A DNA stretch of 64,000 nt from Pseudomonadota bacterium (GCA_027620495.1 JAQCEA010000004.1:88373-152372); one strand, 5' to 3'. Positions 1 through 9,161 are shown, counted from the stretch's first letter. Made by a program: numbers and translations. The notes: generated from the sequence alone by a model not told the origin.

Positions 1-303
1 ACCAAGCGCAGCTTGTCTGCAATGGGATCATTTATGGTGATTGGCCTGTTTGGTTTGATCCTGGCGTCAATTGTGAATATTTTCATGGCGTCAACACAGC
101 TTGAATTCATGATTTCAATTGCTGGCGTGCTGATTTTTGCCGGGCTTACCGCGTGGGATACACAGCGCATTAAATCAATGTATATGGCAGGTGACAGTGC
201 CGATGTTGCGGCGAAAAAGTCTATTTTCGGCGCGTTAACTCTGTATCTTGATTTCATCAATATGTTCTTGTTCATTTTGCGGCTGTTCGGTAACCGCGAA
301 TAG
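1..303 (+). CDS. Bax inhibitor-1/YccA family membrane protein, C-terminal part (5' end outside window)
   Basis: The reading frame is already open at base 1 (T-K-R-S-L-S-A-M-G-S-F), so this is the C-terminal ~100 residues of a longer protein. The visible part has three hydrophobic segments (about residues 10-32, 35-54 and 80-95 of the fragment). The sequence TKR-x-L-x-x-MGSF followed by 'LTAWDTQRIKSMY' is characteristic of the inner-membrane BI-1/YbhL/YccA family. The family is linked to protease FtsH modulation and ion leak; a specific role here cannot be read. A stem-loop terminator follows the stop. The family call is from pattern recognition and is fairly secure; the start lies upstream of the window. 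Confidence 0.85.
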   Translation, partial: TKRSLSAMGSFMVIGLFGLILASIVNIFMASTQLEFMISIAGVLIFAGLTAWDTQRIKSMYMAGDSADVAAKKSIFGALTLYLDFINMFLFILRLFGNRE

Positions 304-331
304 ACAAAAATGTAAATGCCAACATGAATGT

Positions 332-369
332 AAAAACACCCGTTGCTATATATGCGGCGGGTGTTTTTT
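332..369 (+). terminator. Rho-independent terminator after the BI-1 family gene
   Basis: An 11-base arm AAAAACACCCG (332-342) pairs with CGGGTGTTTTT (358-368) across a 15-base loop, and the right arm runs into a T tract. It lies 30 bases after the stop codon at 303 and separates this gene from fbp. Confidence 0.8.
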
Positions 370-437
370 GTTAATCTAACCCCTATCAATGCCAACTGAC
401 TGGCGTAACAGTGAAACCCGCGGATAACGGAACAGCG

Positions 438-1385
438 ATGGCCACTCTATCGAAATCACTGACAACTATGCCAGCAGATCGCCAGCCGGTTGCCGGTGCG
501 GTTGCGGCGCTTGCGGCGGTGGCGGCTGAACTTTCAGCTTTGATCCGCCACGCCGAATCCACGGCCCAGCTTGGGGCGGTGCGTGGCAGTGCCAATGCCG
601 ATGGCGATGATCAAAAAAAGCTTGATGTGCTAGCAGATGAGATGATTGCCAGCGCGTTGGCTGATTGTGTCGGTGTTGCCGCCTATTTATCCGAAGAACG
701 TGACGACGCTGTGACCCTGCATGACGGCGGCGATGTCATTGTTGCCAGTGATCCGCTTGATGGGTCATCAAACATTGATACGAATGTGTCAATCGGTACG
801 ATTTTTTCGATTTTGCCAGCCGCTGGGGGGCATTTGCAAGCCGGTCGCAATCAATTGGCAAGCGGTATTTTTGTTTATGGCCCGCAGACCACATTGCTTG
901 TCACATTCGGTGATGGCGTGCATGCATTTCAGCTTGCTGAAGACGGACAATTTTATGATATGGGCTGGCAGGTGCAGATCCCGCCCAAGACATCAGAATT
1001 TGCAATTAATGCGTCAAACAGCAGACATTGGATGGCACCGGTGTCGCGCTATATCGCCGATTGCCTTGCTGGTGATGCTGGGCCGCGTCAGCGTAATTTC
1101 AATATGCGCTGGGTGGGGTCGCTGGTGGCTGATGGCTGGCGCATTTTTCGGCGCGGCGGTATTTTCCTGTATCCGGCAGATGCCCGTAAAGGATATGAAG
1201 CAGGCAGGCTGCGGCTTGTGTATGAGGCAAGCCCAATGGCCATGCTGGTTAGCCAAGCTGGGGGCCGTGCCAGCGATGGACAGCAGGACATTCTTGATAT
1301 TGTCCCAACTAGCTTGCATCAGCGGGTCCCGCTGGTTTTTGGATCGGCTAATGAAGTTGACGAATTTATCAATTATGGGTCATAA
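438..1385 (+). CDS. fbp: Fructose-1,6-bisphosphatase, class I
   Basis: Hydrolyses fructose-1,6-bisphosphate to fructose-6-phosphate in the cytoplasm, the committed phosphatase of gluconeogenesis. The metal/substrate motif DPLDGSSNID is present around residue 108 of the protein read from ATG 438. Downstream are the sugar-phosphate segments SNSRHW, RWVGSLVAD and the C-terminal KGYEAGRLRLVYEASPMA typical of class I enzymes. The length of 315 aa is normal. The frame stays open to a GTG at 411; I prefer ATG 438 because homology begins after it, but no strong ribosome site decides. The next gene is class II aldolase, 41 bases on and in the same direction, so the two probably form a gluconeogenic operon. 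No RuBisCO or phosphoribulokinase is visible to suggest a Calvin cycle. Confidence 0.93.
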   Translation: MATLSKSLTTMPADRQPVAGAVAALAAVAAELSALIRHAESTAQLGAVRGSANADGDDQKKLDVLADEMIASALADCVGVAAYLSEERDDAVTLHDGGDVIVASDPLDGSSNIDTNVSIGTIFSILPAAGGHLQAGRNQLASGIFVYGPQTTLLVTFGDGVHAFQLAEDGQFYDMGWQVQIPPKTSEFAINASNSRHWMAPVSRYIADCLAGDAGPRQRNFNMRWVGSLVADGWRIFRRGGIFLYPADARKGYEAGRLRLVYEASPMAMLVSQAGGRASDGQQDILDIVPTSLHQRVPLVFGSANEVDEFINYGS

Positions 1386-1426
1386 CTGACCGACTAGCGC
1401 TAACAAGATACAAATAGGATAATGTG

Positions 1427-2488
1427 ATGCTGATTTCACTTCGCCAACTTCTCGATGATGCTGCCGAACATGGCTATGGTGTGCCGGCATTTAACATCAA
1501 TAATATGGAACAGGGGCTGGCGATATTAAAAGCGGCTGATCGGGTAGATGCCCCGGTGATCATTCAGGCCAGCCGCGGCGCCCGTAATTATGCTGGCGAT
1601 GTGATGTTGCAAGCCATGGTCAAAGCGCTGGCTGAAATGTACCCGCATATCCCGGTCTGCATGCATCAGGATCATGGCAATAACGAAGCCACCTGTATGA
1701 CCGCTATCCAATATGGGTTTACCTCGGTGATGATGGATGGGTCTTTGGAAGCTGATGCGAAAACGCCAGCGTCTTATGCCTATAATCTGGATATCACCAA
1801 ACGGGTTACCGAAATGGCGCATCATGCTGGCGTCTCGGTTGAAGGTGAGCTTGGTGTTTTAGGATCACTTGAAACCGGTGAAGGTGAGCAAGAAGATGGT
1901 CATGGAGCCACCGCTAAATTATCCGAAGACCAGCTTTTGACAGACCCGGATCAGGCCGTAGATTTTGTCAAACAGACCAAGGTCGATGCCCTCGCGATCG
2001 CTATGGGTACCAGCCATGGGGCCTATAAATTCACCCGCAAACCAGACGGTGAAATTTTGGCGATGAATGTGGTGGAAGAAATCAATCGACGGTTGCCGAA
2101 TATCCATCTGGTGATGCATGGCTCGTCAAGTGTGCCGCAGGAATTGCAGGATGTGTTTAACGCCCATGGTGGTGAGATGCCGCAAACATGGGGGGTGCCG
2201 CTTGAAGAAATCGAACGCGGCATCAAACATGGGGTTCGCAAGGTCAATATTGATACAGATTGCCGCCTAGCAATGCTGGGTGTGATCCGCAAAATTGCCG
2301 ATGAAAATAAATCTGAATTTGACCCGCGCAAATTCCTTAAACCAGCTATGGATGCTATGGAAAAGCTATGTGCTGATCGGTTTGAACGGTTTGGAACGGC
2401 TGGTAATGCGGCGCGAATTAAGCCGATATCGCTGGCGGCAATGGCGGCACGCTATGCTGGTGGTACGCTGGATCCGTCGATCAGCTAA
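1427..2488 (+). CDS. fba: Fructose-bisphosphate aldolase, class II (CbbA type)
   Basis: Zn-dependent aldolase interconverting fructose-1,6-bisphosphate with DHAP and glyceraldehyde-3-phosphate. Seen: N-terminal [12 protein letters not shown], the catalytic/metal-binding segment [10 protein letters not shown], the glutamate segment [35 protein letters not shown] and KVNIDTDCR. This set matches the ~350-aa CbbA-type class II family; the protein is 353 aa. Start choice: ATG 1427 is preceded by AGGAT at 1416-1420, and the GTG one codon upstream is less likely. It follows fbp in the same direction and its stop overlaps the stop of the convergent SDR gene by 4 bases, leaving no room for an ordinary terminator. 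Confidence 0.95.
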   Translation: MLISLRQLLDDAAEHGYGVPAFNINNMEQGLAILKAADRVDAPVIIQASRGARNYAGDVMLQAMVKALAEMYPHIPVCMHQDHGNNEATCMTAIQYGFTSVMMDGSLEADAKTPASYAYNLDITKRVTEMAHHAGVSVEGELGVLGSLETGEGEQEDGHGATAKLSEDQLLTDPDQAVDFVKQTKVDALAIAMGTSHGAYKFTRKPDGEILAMNVVEEINRRLPNIHLVMHGSSSVPQELQDVFNAHGGEMPQTWGVPLEEIERGIKHGVRKVNIDTDCRLAMLGVIRKIADENKSEFDPRKFLKPAMDAMEKLCADRFERFGTAGNAARIKPISLAAMAARYAGGTLDPSIS

Positions 2489-3348
2489 TCGGTCGGTTTT
2501 TCTGCCTGTAAAATGGCCGCCAACCCGGCTTTGTAGTCAGGATACAACAAATCAACACCTAGTTCTGGTTTTATCACGCGCGATCCAATATGGCGGTGCG
2601 CGCGATAAAAGCTCTGTGCCATTGGTGACAAATTTGCCTCGTCAAGCTGCTGTGGCACTGGTGGGGTAACACCAAGCAATGCCGCGGCATGGCGAACAAC
2701 GTCACCTTGTGATGCTGGGTTTTGGTCGGCCAAATTAATAATGCGGCCAGCGCGTGGCTGCGATCGTGCCGCCATCATAATCCGGCATATATCGTCGCGG
2801 TGAATACGGTTAAACAGATGTCCGTCATGTTCGATAATCCGCGCGGTACCATCTAACAGCCCATCAAACGCACTGCGCCCGGGGCCATAAATGCCAGCCG
2901 CCCGGAATAGTTCGGCGTTGCATAATTTCTGCCATCTGGCCTCTGCGTCTAGCCGGGCTTTGCCGCGTATGGTAGATGGGTCTGGTTTGGTGTCTTCATA
3001 GCAGATGCCGTCCAGCTTATCGGGATAAACAGACGTAGCAGATAAATAGCCCACCCAGCCAGAAAAGCCAGCAAGGTCATCGGCGTGTAAATCTAGAACC
3101 GGGTCATGTCCAGAAACTGGTGCAATGGTGGAAACTATAGCCGCCACCCCATCAAGGGCGCCCGCGGGGTCCGGCATTTTTTGTTGGTCACGAAACGCAA
3201 TGATGTCCCATCCGGCGCCGCGTTCTGCGGTGAAATTTTCTGGATGTCTGGTTGTGCCGCGCACCGACCAGCCTGCGGCCGCCATCATATGACCAAATGC
3301 ACGCCCGACATAGCCAAGGCCAAAAATGAAAATCACCGGTGGTGCCAT
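2485..3348 (-). CDS. SDR-type NAD(P)-dependent epimerase/dehydratase-like protein (YeeZ-like)
   Basis: A 287-aa Rossmann-fold protein. The N-terminus [15 protein letters not shown] contains the GxGxxG-like dinucleotide-binding loop (GLGYVG), followed by RGTTRHPE, which suggests NADP preference. The segment [11 protein letters not shown] resembles the active-site Ser/Tyr region of the extended or atypical SDR group, and [10 protein letters not shown] is the usual mid-domain signature of nucleotide-sugar epimerase relatives. Substrate is unknown; related YeeZ proteins are uncharacterised. It is only 3 bases downstream of the M23 peptidase gene on the same strand, so the two are almost certainly co-transcribed. 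Its end overlaps fba convergently. Confidence 0.75.
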   Translation of the reverse strand: MAPPVIFIFGLGYVGRAFGHMMAAAGWSVRGTTRHPENFTAERGAGWDIIAFRDQQKMPDPAGALDGVAAIVSTIAPVSGHDPVLDLHADDLAGFSGWVGYLSATSVYPDKLDGICYEDTKPDPSTIRGKARLDAEARWQKLCNAELFRAAGIYGPGRSAFDGLLDGTARIIEHDGHLFNRIHRDDICRIMMAARSQPRAGRIINLADQNPASQGDVVRHAAALLGVTPPVPQQLDEANLSPMAQSFYRAHRHIGSRVIKPELGVDLLYPDYKAGLAAILQAEKPTD

Positions 3349-3351
3349 GAC

Positions 3352-4209
3352 TTATCCTGCAGGTGGCATAGGCCCGGCAACAAGACTGGCATCAATGCGG
3401 CGGCCTTGCCAATCCAATCGCCAGTCAAGATGCGGCCCGGTGGATCGGCCTGTTGATCCAACCGTGCCAATGATATCGCCGCGTGACACCTTGTCGCCAG
3501 TGCTGATTGCGACATGATCCAAATGCAAAAATGATGAATTGAGGCCAAGCCCATGATTGATGATCACGGTCCAGCCAGAAAAATATAAATCTTTCACCAG
3601 TGTCACTAGACCGCTTGCCGGGGCTTGAACCGGGGTGCCTCTTGGCGCGGCAATATCAATCCCATAATGCGGTTGACGCGGGTTGCCGTTCAAAATGCGC
3701 TGGCTTCCAAAAACGCCTGAAATCCGGCCCGTGACCGGCCAGTCAATGCCTTGCCAAAAATCGCCTGCCGCAGCGGTTTGTTGGCGCGCCACCGCAACCG
3801 CCGCTTGATCTGATTTGATGCGGGCAAGAACAGTGTCAGGCGGCGTCACCATATTTTGCTGTAAACCATCAATGCGCTGGATATCATAGTCCCGCTGTTT
3901 TGGCGTTACGACTGTAAGCTGGCTTGTCCCATCAGACTGGATGATTTTGATGGTGACAGGCTGGTCTGAATCGCGGTGAAACCCGATAATAAACAGCCCG
4001 TCTTGGGTGGCTGGTATCACCGCATCATCCAATGTGACAACATTACCCGCCGCGGTTCGCGCCATGATCAACCCGCCTTCAATAGCGTCGCCGCGTAATA
4101 CTGTTGCCCCGTTGATTTCGGCCGCATGCCCACTAAATGCAAACAGCAAGATGCAGGCCTTGGCGATCAGGCAGGATATAATTCGGCATTTGATTGTGAC
4201 AGCTGACAT
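3352..4209 (-). CDS. M23-family (LytM/lysostaphin-type) periplasmic metallopeptidase
   Basis: A 285-aa exported protein. The N-terminal stretch (residues ~8-30, IISCLIAKACILLFAFSGHA) is a signal peptide with a cleavage site near AHA/AE. The C-terminal ~120 residues are the M23 domain: HYGIDIAAPRGTPV supplies the first His/Asp zinc ligands, FLHLDH and STGPHLDW supply the later histidines, and the VGSTGRSTG loop is typical. The zinc ligands look intact, so it could be an active peptidoglycan endopeptidase rather than a degenerate EnvC/NlpD-like activator. The N-terminal part is a beta-rich domain I do not recognise beyond its frequent presence in this family. It leads a two-gene operon with the SDR gene. 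Confidence 0.87.
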   Translation of the reverse strand: MSAVTIKCRIISCLIAKACILLFAFSGHAAEINGATVLRGDAIEGGLIMARTAAGNVVTLDDAVIPATQDGLFIIGFHRDSDQPVTIKIIQSDGTSQLTVVTPKQRDYDIQRIDGLQQNMVTPPDTVLARIKSDQAAVAVARQQTAAAGDFWQGIDWPVTGRISGVFGSQRILNGNPRQPHYGIDIAAPRGTPVQAPASGLVTLVKDLYFSGWTVIINHGLGLNSSFLHLDHVAISTGDKVSRGDIIGTVGSTGRSTGPHLDWRLDWQGRRIDASLVAGPMPPAG

Positions 4210-4335
4210 GCCAGCAAACTAACATGATGTTGTGTAAATGACACTTGAAAACACTATCTATGGAGTGTTATGCCCAAATAGAGGTGGCGTTCGCCGCTAT
4301 GGTTTTATCTCTGCTATCATGTGAGTGTCTTAAAA

Positions 4336-5298
4336 ATGTCTGATCCTGCTGTGAATGCGAAACCGTCGACCCACGAACATATTGTGATCATCGGGGCTGG
4401 GGCGGCTGGATTGACAGCGGGCATCTATACCGCGCGGGCTAATTTATCGCCGCTTATTATCGCCGGGCTTCAACCGGGGGGGCAGATGACCATCACCACC
4501 GATGTTGAAAATTACCCGGGATTTGCCGAGGTGATTCAGGGGCCATGGTTGATGACAGAAATGCAGACGCAGGCAGAAAATGTCGGGGTGCGGGTGATGT
4601 ATGATATTGTCACCGGGCTTGATTCAACATCAAGACCCTTTCGCCTGACGCTTGATTCGGGTCAGGACATCACCGCAGATGCGGTGATTCTGGCAACCGG
4701 TGCACAGGCACGCTGGCTTGGTCTTGACTCAGAGATGCAGTTTAATGGGCGCGGCGTTTCGGCTTGTGCGACATGTGATGGATTTTTCTATAAAGGCCGT
4801 GATGTGGCGGTGATTGGCGGCGGCAACACGGCTGTTGAAGAGGCGCTGTATCTTGCCAATATCTGCAACAGCGTCACACTTGTGCATCGGCGGGACAGTC
4901 TAAGAGCCGAACAGATCATGCAGGACCGATTGTTCAAAAAAGATAATATTTCGGTGGAATGGAACCGCCAAGTTGCCGAAGTGCTTGGTGATGATACTGG
5001 TGTCACCGGATTGCGTCTGGCGGCAACCGATGGCGCAGATGACAAATCCATATCAGTCCATGGTATGTTTGTGGCCATTGGGCATGATCCGGCAACCGCG
5101 GCATTTGCCGGTGCTGTGGCGCTTGATGAAGAAGGGTATATCAAGGCCGCGCCCGGGACCACGCGCACATCTGTCAGCGGTATTTTTGCCGCGGGTGATT
5201 GTGTGGATAAGATTTATCGCCAAGCTGTCACCGCGGCGGGTATGGGCTGTATGGCGGCACTGGATGCAGAACGCTGGCTTGGTGAACAAAATAGCTAA
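4336..5298 (+). CDS. trxB: Thioredoxin-disulfide reductase
   Basis: FAD-dependent enzyme that uses NADPH to reduce thioredoxin. Seen: the FAD-binding loop IIGAGAAGLTAGIYTARA near the N-terminus, QPGGQMTITTDVENYPGF, the redox-active CATC (ACATCDGFF), the NADPH loop VIGGGNTAVEEALYL, and the C-terminal AAGDCVDKIYRQAVTAAGMG. All are diagnostic of low-molecular-weight TrxB; 320 aa is the usual size. A GTG at 4321 in frame is an alternative start; ATG 4336 is favoured by codon type only. A tandem 15-base repeat fills the gap to the convergent MFS gene. Confidence 0.94.
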   Translation: MSDPAVNAKPSTHEHIVIIGAGAAGLTAGIYTARANLSPLIIAGLQPGGQMTITTDVENYPGFAEVIQGPWLMTEMQTQAENVGVRVMYDIVTGLDSTSRPFRLTLDSGQDITADAVILATGAQARWLGLDSEMQFNGRGVSACATCDGFFYKGRDVAVIGGGNTAVEEALYLANICNSVTLVHRRDSLRAEQIMQDRLFKKDNISVEWNRQVAEVLGDDTGVTGLRLAATDGADDKSISVHGMFVAIGHDPATAAFAGAVALDEEGYIKAAPGTTRTSVSGIFAAGDCVDKIYRQAVTAAGMGCMAALDAERWLGEQNS

Positions 5299-5322
5299 GC
5301 AACCGTGGCAAACTAACGCCAA

Positions 5323-5424
5323 CCAAAATAGCCCTGGCCAAAATAACTCTGGCCAAAATAATCCCAACCAAAATAACTCTGGCCAAAATAGCCCCGGCCA
5401 AAATAACTCTGGCCAAAATAGATT
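5323..5424. repeat. 15-bp tandem repeat (about 6.8 copies) between trxB and the MFS gene
   Basis: Units start at 5323, 5338, 5353, 5368, 5383, 5398 and 5413 (last one partial). The consensus is CCAAAATAACTCTGG; three units (5338, 5368, 5398) are identical and the others differ by 3 to 5 bases. The array fills about three quarters of the 135-base convergent gap between the stops of trxB (5298) and the MFS gene (5434). A 15-base period keeps frame, and the + strand and all three reverse frames can be read as pentapeptide repeats (for example NSGQN forward, YFGQS or ARVIL in reverse), but no start codon with a ribosome site serves them. Confidence 0.95.
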
Positions 5425-5433
5425 ATGGTGTTT

Positions 5434-6639
5434 TTAAGCGGCCGCCGCCATCGGCCTTGGTTCGCGAATGGCCCAATTGACAGCAAAGGCAAATAGGCCA
5501 GCCGCCGCATTTAGCCACCACATGGCTTCGTAATTGCCAAACCAGTCATACCAAATGCCGCCAAGCCATGCGCCGACAAATGATCCAATCTGGTGCGATA
5601 GAAATACCAGACCATATAACATGCTAAGGTAACGCGGCCCAAAAAATACCACGATCAGACCACTGGTTAGCGGAATCGTGCCAAGCCATAACAGCCCCAT
5701 ACAAGCACCAAATAAAAGCGCCGTTACCGGTGTTGGAGGGATCAATATAAAGGCAGCTATGGTGATGCCGCGCAGTAAATAGACTGTTGCCAATGACTTC
5801 TTTTTCGATACAACGCCGCCAAGCCAACCACAAATAAAGGCGCCGATGATATTAAACAGCCCAATCAGCGCGAGCGCCCAACTGGAAATATTTGGTGATA
5901 GCCCTGCATCCTGAAGATAGGTCGGGAGATGCGTGGTGATAAAAACAAGCTGTAGCCCGCACACAAAAAATCCGACGGTTAGCAGAATATAGTCGCGGCT
6001 ACGCACCGCCTGTTGCAAGGCCGCACCTATGGTCAAATCTGGCCCCTCAATCGGACGGGCACTGCCAGCAGGGGTGCGCAACCCCATAGCCACGGCGACC
6101 ATTGACGCCATAATGACTGACAGCATCAGCAAGGCAAATTGCCAGCCCCCAGTGACCATCAAAATTTGCGTCACCGGTACCAGCGCGAATTGGCCAAATG
6201 ATCCAAAGCTGGTGACAAGCCCCATTGCAAGTGATCTTTTTTCAGGGGGCGCCGCCCGTGCCACCGCGCCAATGGCAATTGAAATTCCGGCGCTGCCAAG
6301 GCCAAGGCCAATCAAGATCTGCCCCATAAATATGCCAGCTTCGGTGACATAGGATGCCATCAAAAACAACCCGCCACCATACAGCAGCGCACCAATTGCG
6401 GCGACCCGCCATGGCCCATACCGATCCGCCGCCGCGCCAAATAATGGCGATGATAAGCCCCACACTAAATTTTGCACGGCGATGGCAAGGGAAAAGAGCT
6501 GAAAGCCGGTTCCAAGTTCGACCGAGATGGGCTGGAGAAACAGGCCAAAAACCTGTCTGATGCCCAATGTTGCCGATACCAATGTTGCACCGGCAAGCAT
6601 GATCACAAGCCAGCGCTGGCGCAACGATGATGGAATCAT
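5434..6639 (-). CDS. MFS transporter, 12-TM (OFA/MCT-like)
   Basis: A 401-aa very hydrophobic protein with about 12 predicted membrane helices in two halves of six. The loop between TM2 and TM3 carries GAAADRYGPWRV, matching the MFS motif G-x-x-x-D-R-x-G-x-R/W. It opens with LVIMLAGATLVSATLGIRQVFGLFLQPIS, which resembles oxalate/formate- and monocarboxylate-type MFS proteins that often sit with organic-acid metabolism. Substrate cannot be deduced. ATG 6639 is chosen over the longer TTG start at 6669 because an AAGGA lies about 11 bases upstream and the helix begins right after. It is convergent with trxB. Confidence 0.85.
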   Translation of the reverse strand: MIPSSLRQRWLVIMLAGATLVSATLGIRQVFGLFLQPISVELGTGFQLFSLAIAVQNLVWGLSSPLFGAAADRYGPWRVAAIGALLYGGGLFLMASYVTEAGIFMGQILIGLGLGSAGISIAIGAVARAAPPEKRSLAMGLVTSFGSFGQFALVPVTQILMVTGGWQFALLMLSVIMASMVAVAMGLRTPAGSARPIEGPDLTIGAALQQAVRSRDYILLTVGFFVCGLQLVFITTHLPTYLQDAGLSPNISSWALALIGLFNIIGAFICGWLGGVVSKKKSLATVYLLRGITIAAFILIPPTPVTALLFGACMGLLWLGTIPLTSGLIVVFFGPRYLSMLYGLVFLSHQIGSFVGAWLGGIWYDWFGNYEAMWWLNAAAGLFAFAVNWAIREPRPMAAAA

Positions 6640-6748
6640 GTTTTGGCTAATCCTTAACGGGTCAAACAATGACAGTGTGTCTACACGTCATATCCAGAGG
6701 ACGCCCCTGAATATCGTCAGCCTAATCCCCGATCAGCAACAAAACAAG

Positions 6749-7222
6749 CTATTCGTTTAATAGACGTACAGCTTGGACTTGTGGCCCTTTGCCAGCATCA
6801 TCAACTTTGATCAACAGTTTTTGACCCTGAATCAGCGAGTGGAACCCACAATCATTGAGAACGCGTGAATGCACAAATACATCTTCGGCAATGTCCTCGG
6901 CGGTGACAAATCCATAGCCGCGGATGTCATTGAAAAACTTTACCACAGCGCGCATTTCACCATCTGCTGGTTCCGATGCGGCCGGCGGTGCCGGGTTGAC
7001 CGGCCGATCCACGCGCAACAGGTCTTGGATCACCTCACCATGTTCATTCACCGTCAATGACACAGTCACCTTGTCGCCGGTTAACAATCGCACCAAACCA
7101 AACCGGTCAAGCGTTGAACGGTGCAGAAATACCTCGATGTCATCAATTTTGACAAAACCATGTCCTTTGCGCTCATTATACCAAACAAGTTCACCGTCTT
7201 TGACATTAATATCGGTCACCAT
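6749..7222 (-). CDS. Tandem cold-shock-domain protein
   Basis: A 157-aa protein with two cold-shock domains. The first (about residues 8-68) has WYNERKGHGFVKIDD followed by VFLHRSTL. The second (about 88-155) has KFFNDIRGYGFVTAED followed by VFVHSRVL. These are the RNP1 (K/R-G-x-G-F-V) and RNP2 (V-F-V-H) nucleic-acid-binding motifs. The domains are joined by a Pro/Ala-rich linker (residues ~74-86). Two-domain CspA-like proteins of this size are typical of alphaproteobacteria, acting as RNA chaperones. The start has AAAGGAAATTT just before ATG. The 219 bases upstream (7223-7441) contain no gene and would hold the promoter and 5' leader. Confidence 0.9.
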   Translation of the reverse strand: MVTDINVKDGELVWYNERKGHGFVKIDDIEVFLHRSTLDRFGLVRLLTGDKVTVSLTVNEHGEVIQDLLRVDRPVNPAPPAASEPADGEMRAVVKFFNDIRGYGFVTAEDIAEDVFVHSRVLNDCGFHSLIQGQKLLIKVDDAGKGPQVQAVRLLNE

Positions 7223-7441
7223 AAATTTCCTTTAACAATCGTTAACACCTTGTTTTGGCGTTGAATTAAAGACTGTTGAGGATGGTTATGGTTAATAATT
7301 GATGCCAAGATCAAAACCGCGCCATTCGCCGTTGATCTGACTGCTTTTTGATCAAGATTGCGTGATGCACGCGGCTTTTATGCGGCATGATGCAGGCCGT
7401 GAAGCCGCATTTCTAGCGCGGCGATGGCTAGACCGGTCTGT

Positions 7442-8347
7442 TTAGAATGCAGCGTTTAAAATCGCGGTATTTTCAGCAATGGTAGAATCAATCGCGGCAT
7501 GCCAGTCGGCAAGGCGGGTTGCGTTGGCGGCTGTTTTTGGAAAAATCAATCCGCGGGTGCTGTTCACAACGCCGCCTTCCCAGCCAGATACACCGCGCAA
7601 TAAGCCGGTTGTGGCCATTTCAGCACCGGCACCTTGCGCCCCAAATCCGGGCACTAAAAAGGGCGCATGCGGCAGGGCCGTTCGCAGCTTTTTTGCATCA
7701 TCCGGCCAGGTGGCACCAGCCACGATGCCAAGCGAGGACACCCCGCTATCGCCAACCCGCTCCGCCGCCAACGGGGCCAGCATGCTGGCAAGATGCGTAT
7801 ATAGTGGGGCACCATCAACCATCTGGTCCTGTAAATCACCAGCCCCGTCATTGCTGGTGCGGTTCAGCACAAACAATCCGCTAGATGTCGCATCTGCGCG
7901 GGCAAGAAATGGGTCAAGCGTATCAATGCCAAGCCACGGATTTACCGTCAGGGCATCGCTTGGAAATGCGGCGTCATGGCCAATCCAAGCCTTTGCATAG
8001 GCGGTTGAGGTGCTGCCAATATCGCCGCGCTTGGCATCCATGATGACCAGCATGCCCGCATCAATAGCCGCCCGTCCAAGCGTTTGTAACAGCCGCATAC
8101 CATCTGGCCCTTGCTGTTCAAAAAAGGCGGCTTGCGGTTTGATGGCGGCCACTTTGCCAATGGCACTGTCAAGACAGGCGGTAACAAAATTGCTGATGGC
8201 GTTGATGGCTTGCGGGCTGCCAGCTTCGGCGGTGGCATCGCCAAATAATGCAGGGATCATCTGGCAATGCGGGTCAATGCCCATACACAGCACACTGCCT
8301 GTCCGGCGATTGGCTTCGGTCAGGCGATCTCCGAAATTTGCAGTCAT
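7442..8347 (-). CDS. pyrF: Orotidine-5'-phosphate decarboxylase, type 2
   Basis: Final step of UMP synthesis: decarboxylates OMP to UMP in the cytoplasm. The signature MDAKRGDIGSTS (Asp104, Lys106, Asp109) is the catalytic D-x-K-R-x-D array. The early CMGIDPH, the KPQAAFFEQQGP segment and the late LVPGFGAQGAGAE phosphate-binding loop all match the ~270-300-aa type 2 (mycobacterial-like) family rather than the short E. coli type. It is encoded just downstream of gapR and the DUF1244 gene on the same strand, 34 bases from gapR, so probably co-transcribed. Confidence 0.93.
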   Translation of the reverse strand: MTANFGDRLTEANRRTGSVLCMGIDPHCQMIPALFGDATAEAGSPQAINAISNFVTACLDSAIGKVAAIKPQAAFFEQQGPDGMRLLQTLGRAAIDAGMLVIMDAKRGDIGSTSTAYAKAWIGHDAAFPSDALTVNPWLGIDTLDPFLARADATSSGLFVLNRTSNDGAGDLQDQMVDGAPLYTHLASMLAPLAAERVGDSGVSSLGIVAGATWPDDAKKLRTALPHAPFLVPGFGAQGAGAEMATTGLLRGVSGWEGGVVNSTRGLIFPKTAANATRLADWHAAIDSTIAENTAILNAAF

Positions 8348-8381
8348 ATCAGCCTCATTGACTCAGTCGAAACGGCGGCGG

Positions 8382-8633
8382 CTAGCGCAGGCCAAGGGCG
8401 TCTCGATAGGTGTCCAACAACGCATCTTGTTCGCTGAGCAAATCACGGTCCATGGCGCGCAATCTGACAACTTGCCGCATAATTTTGGGTTCAAAGCCGG
8501 TGGCTTTTGCCTCGGCATAGACATCTTTGATATCGGCCATCAGGGCGCGTTTTTCTTCTTCCAGACGTTCGATGCGTTCGATGAATTGGGTCAGTTGTTC
8601 GGCACCTGTGCCGCTTCCTGGAATAACACTCAT
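8382..8633 (-). CDS. gapR: GapR-family nucleoid-associated protein (DUF2312/UPF0335)
   Basis: An 83-aa coiled-coil protein. Residues ~12-45 (QLTQFIERIERLEEEKRALM) and ~50-80 form two helices; GFEPKIMRQVVRLR is the hallmark of the UPF0335/DUF2312 family. In Caulobacter the family member GapR binds overtwisted AT-rich DNA ahead of replication and transcription and stimulates topoisomerases. The family is largely restricted to alphaproteobacteria, which is one of the best taxonomic clues in the window. It sits 9 bases after the DUF1244 gene and 34 bases before pyrF, all on the same strand. Confidence 0.92.
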   Translation of the reverse strand: MSVIPGSGTGAEQLTQFIERIERLEEEKRALMADIKDVYAEAKATGFEPKIMRQVVRLRAMDRDLLSEQDALLDTYRDALGLR

Positions 8634-8642
8634 GATGATGCC

Positions 8643-8942
8643 TTATGATTTATGCGGGTGTGATTCGTTATATTTGGCCTTTTGTTCGGCAGTGGCTTCG
8701 GTTTGGAATTTGTCTTTCCAGTCAGCATAGTCCATGCCGTAAATAATCGCGCGCGCCGCGGTTTCATCCATATCAAGGCCATACTCATTCGCCGCTTCCC
8801 GGTACCAGCGGGACATGCAGTTGCGACAAAACCCAGCCAAATTCATCATATCAATATTTTGGACATCTGTGCGGTTTTGAAGATGTGCCACTAGCCGGCG
8901 AAAGGCGGCGGCTTCAAGTTCGGTCGTGGTGGTCTTGTCCAT
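8643..8942 (-). CDS. DUF1244 family small protein
   Basis: A 99-aa protein with the family's conserved core FRRLVAHLQ-x-RTDVQNIDMMNLAGFCRNCMSRW, containing a C-x-x-C pair (CRNC). The rest of the fold is predicted helical, with AIIYGMDYADWK-x-KFQ and a His-rich tail. Function is unknown. ATG 8942 follows a GGAG about 12 bases upstream; a GTG at 8963 in frame is a weaker start. First gene of a likely operon with gapR and pyrF. Confidence 0.88.
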   Translation of the reverse strand: MDKTTTTELEAAAFRRLVAHLQNRTDVQNIDMMNLAGFCRNCMSRWYREAANEYGLDMDETAARAIIYGMDYADWKDKFQTEATAEQKAKYNESHPHKS

Positions 8943-9161
8943 GGCTATCGGATACTCCGTCACTTATGGCGTTTGTGGCATTGCGTGAATGGCCGCACTC
9001 TAACGCATTGGACGCTTGTTGTGCAACCGAAATGGATTGGTGATAAGGCTTTGGTGGTTGGCATAATAAAGCTATTATAAAAACTTTGTTATGGCTAAAT
9101 TTGTTGGAAAATCTTAACCTAGGCCATTATTAGCCAGAAACGACAAAAGGACCGGCGGTTT

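Noticed and set aside
721..1389. A 222-aa plus-strand frame inside fbp
   Set aside because: Overlaps the conserved class I FBPase frame entirely and shows no domain of its own.
4973..5437. A plus-strand frame running from inside trxB into the 15-base repeat (NSGQN repeats)
   Set aside because: Its first two thirds overlap trxB out of frame and there is no independent start or ribosome site; the repeat is better described as non-coding.
5313..5510. Reverse-strand frames over the 15-base repeat that look like pentapeptide repeats
   Set aside because: They run into the MFS coding region in the wrong frame and have no plausible ribosome site; open frames are a by-product of the 15-base period.
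7479..8000. A plus-strand 173-aa frame antisense to pyrF
   Set aside because: Lies wholly opposite pyrF and has Pro/Ser-rich composition typical of antisense frames.
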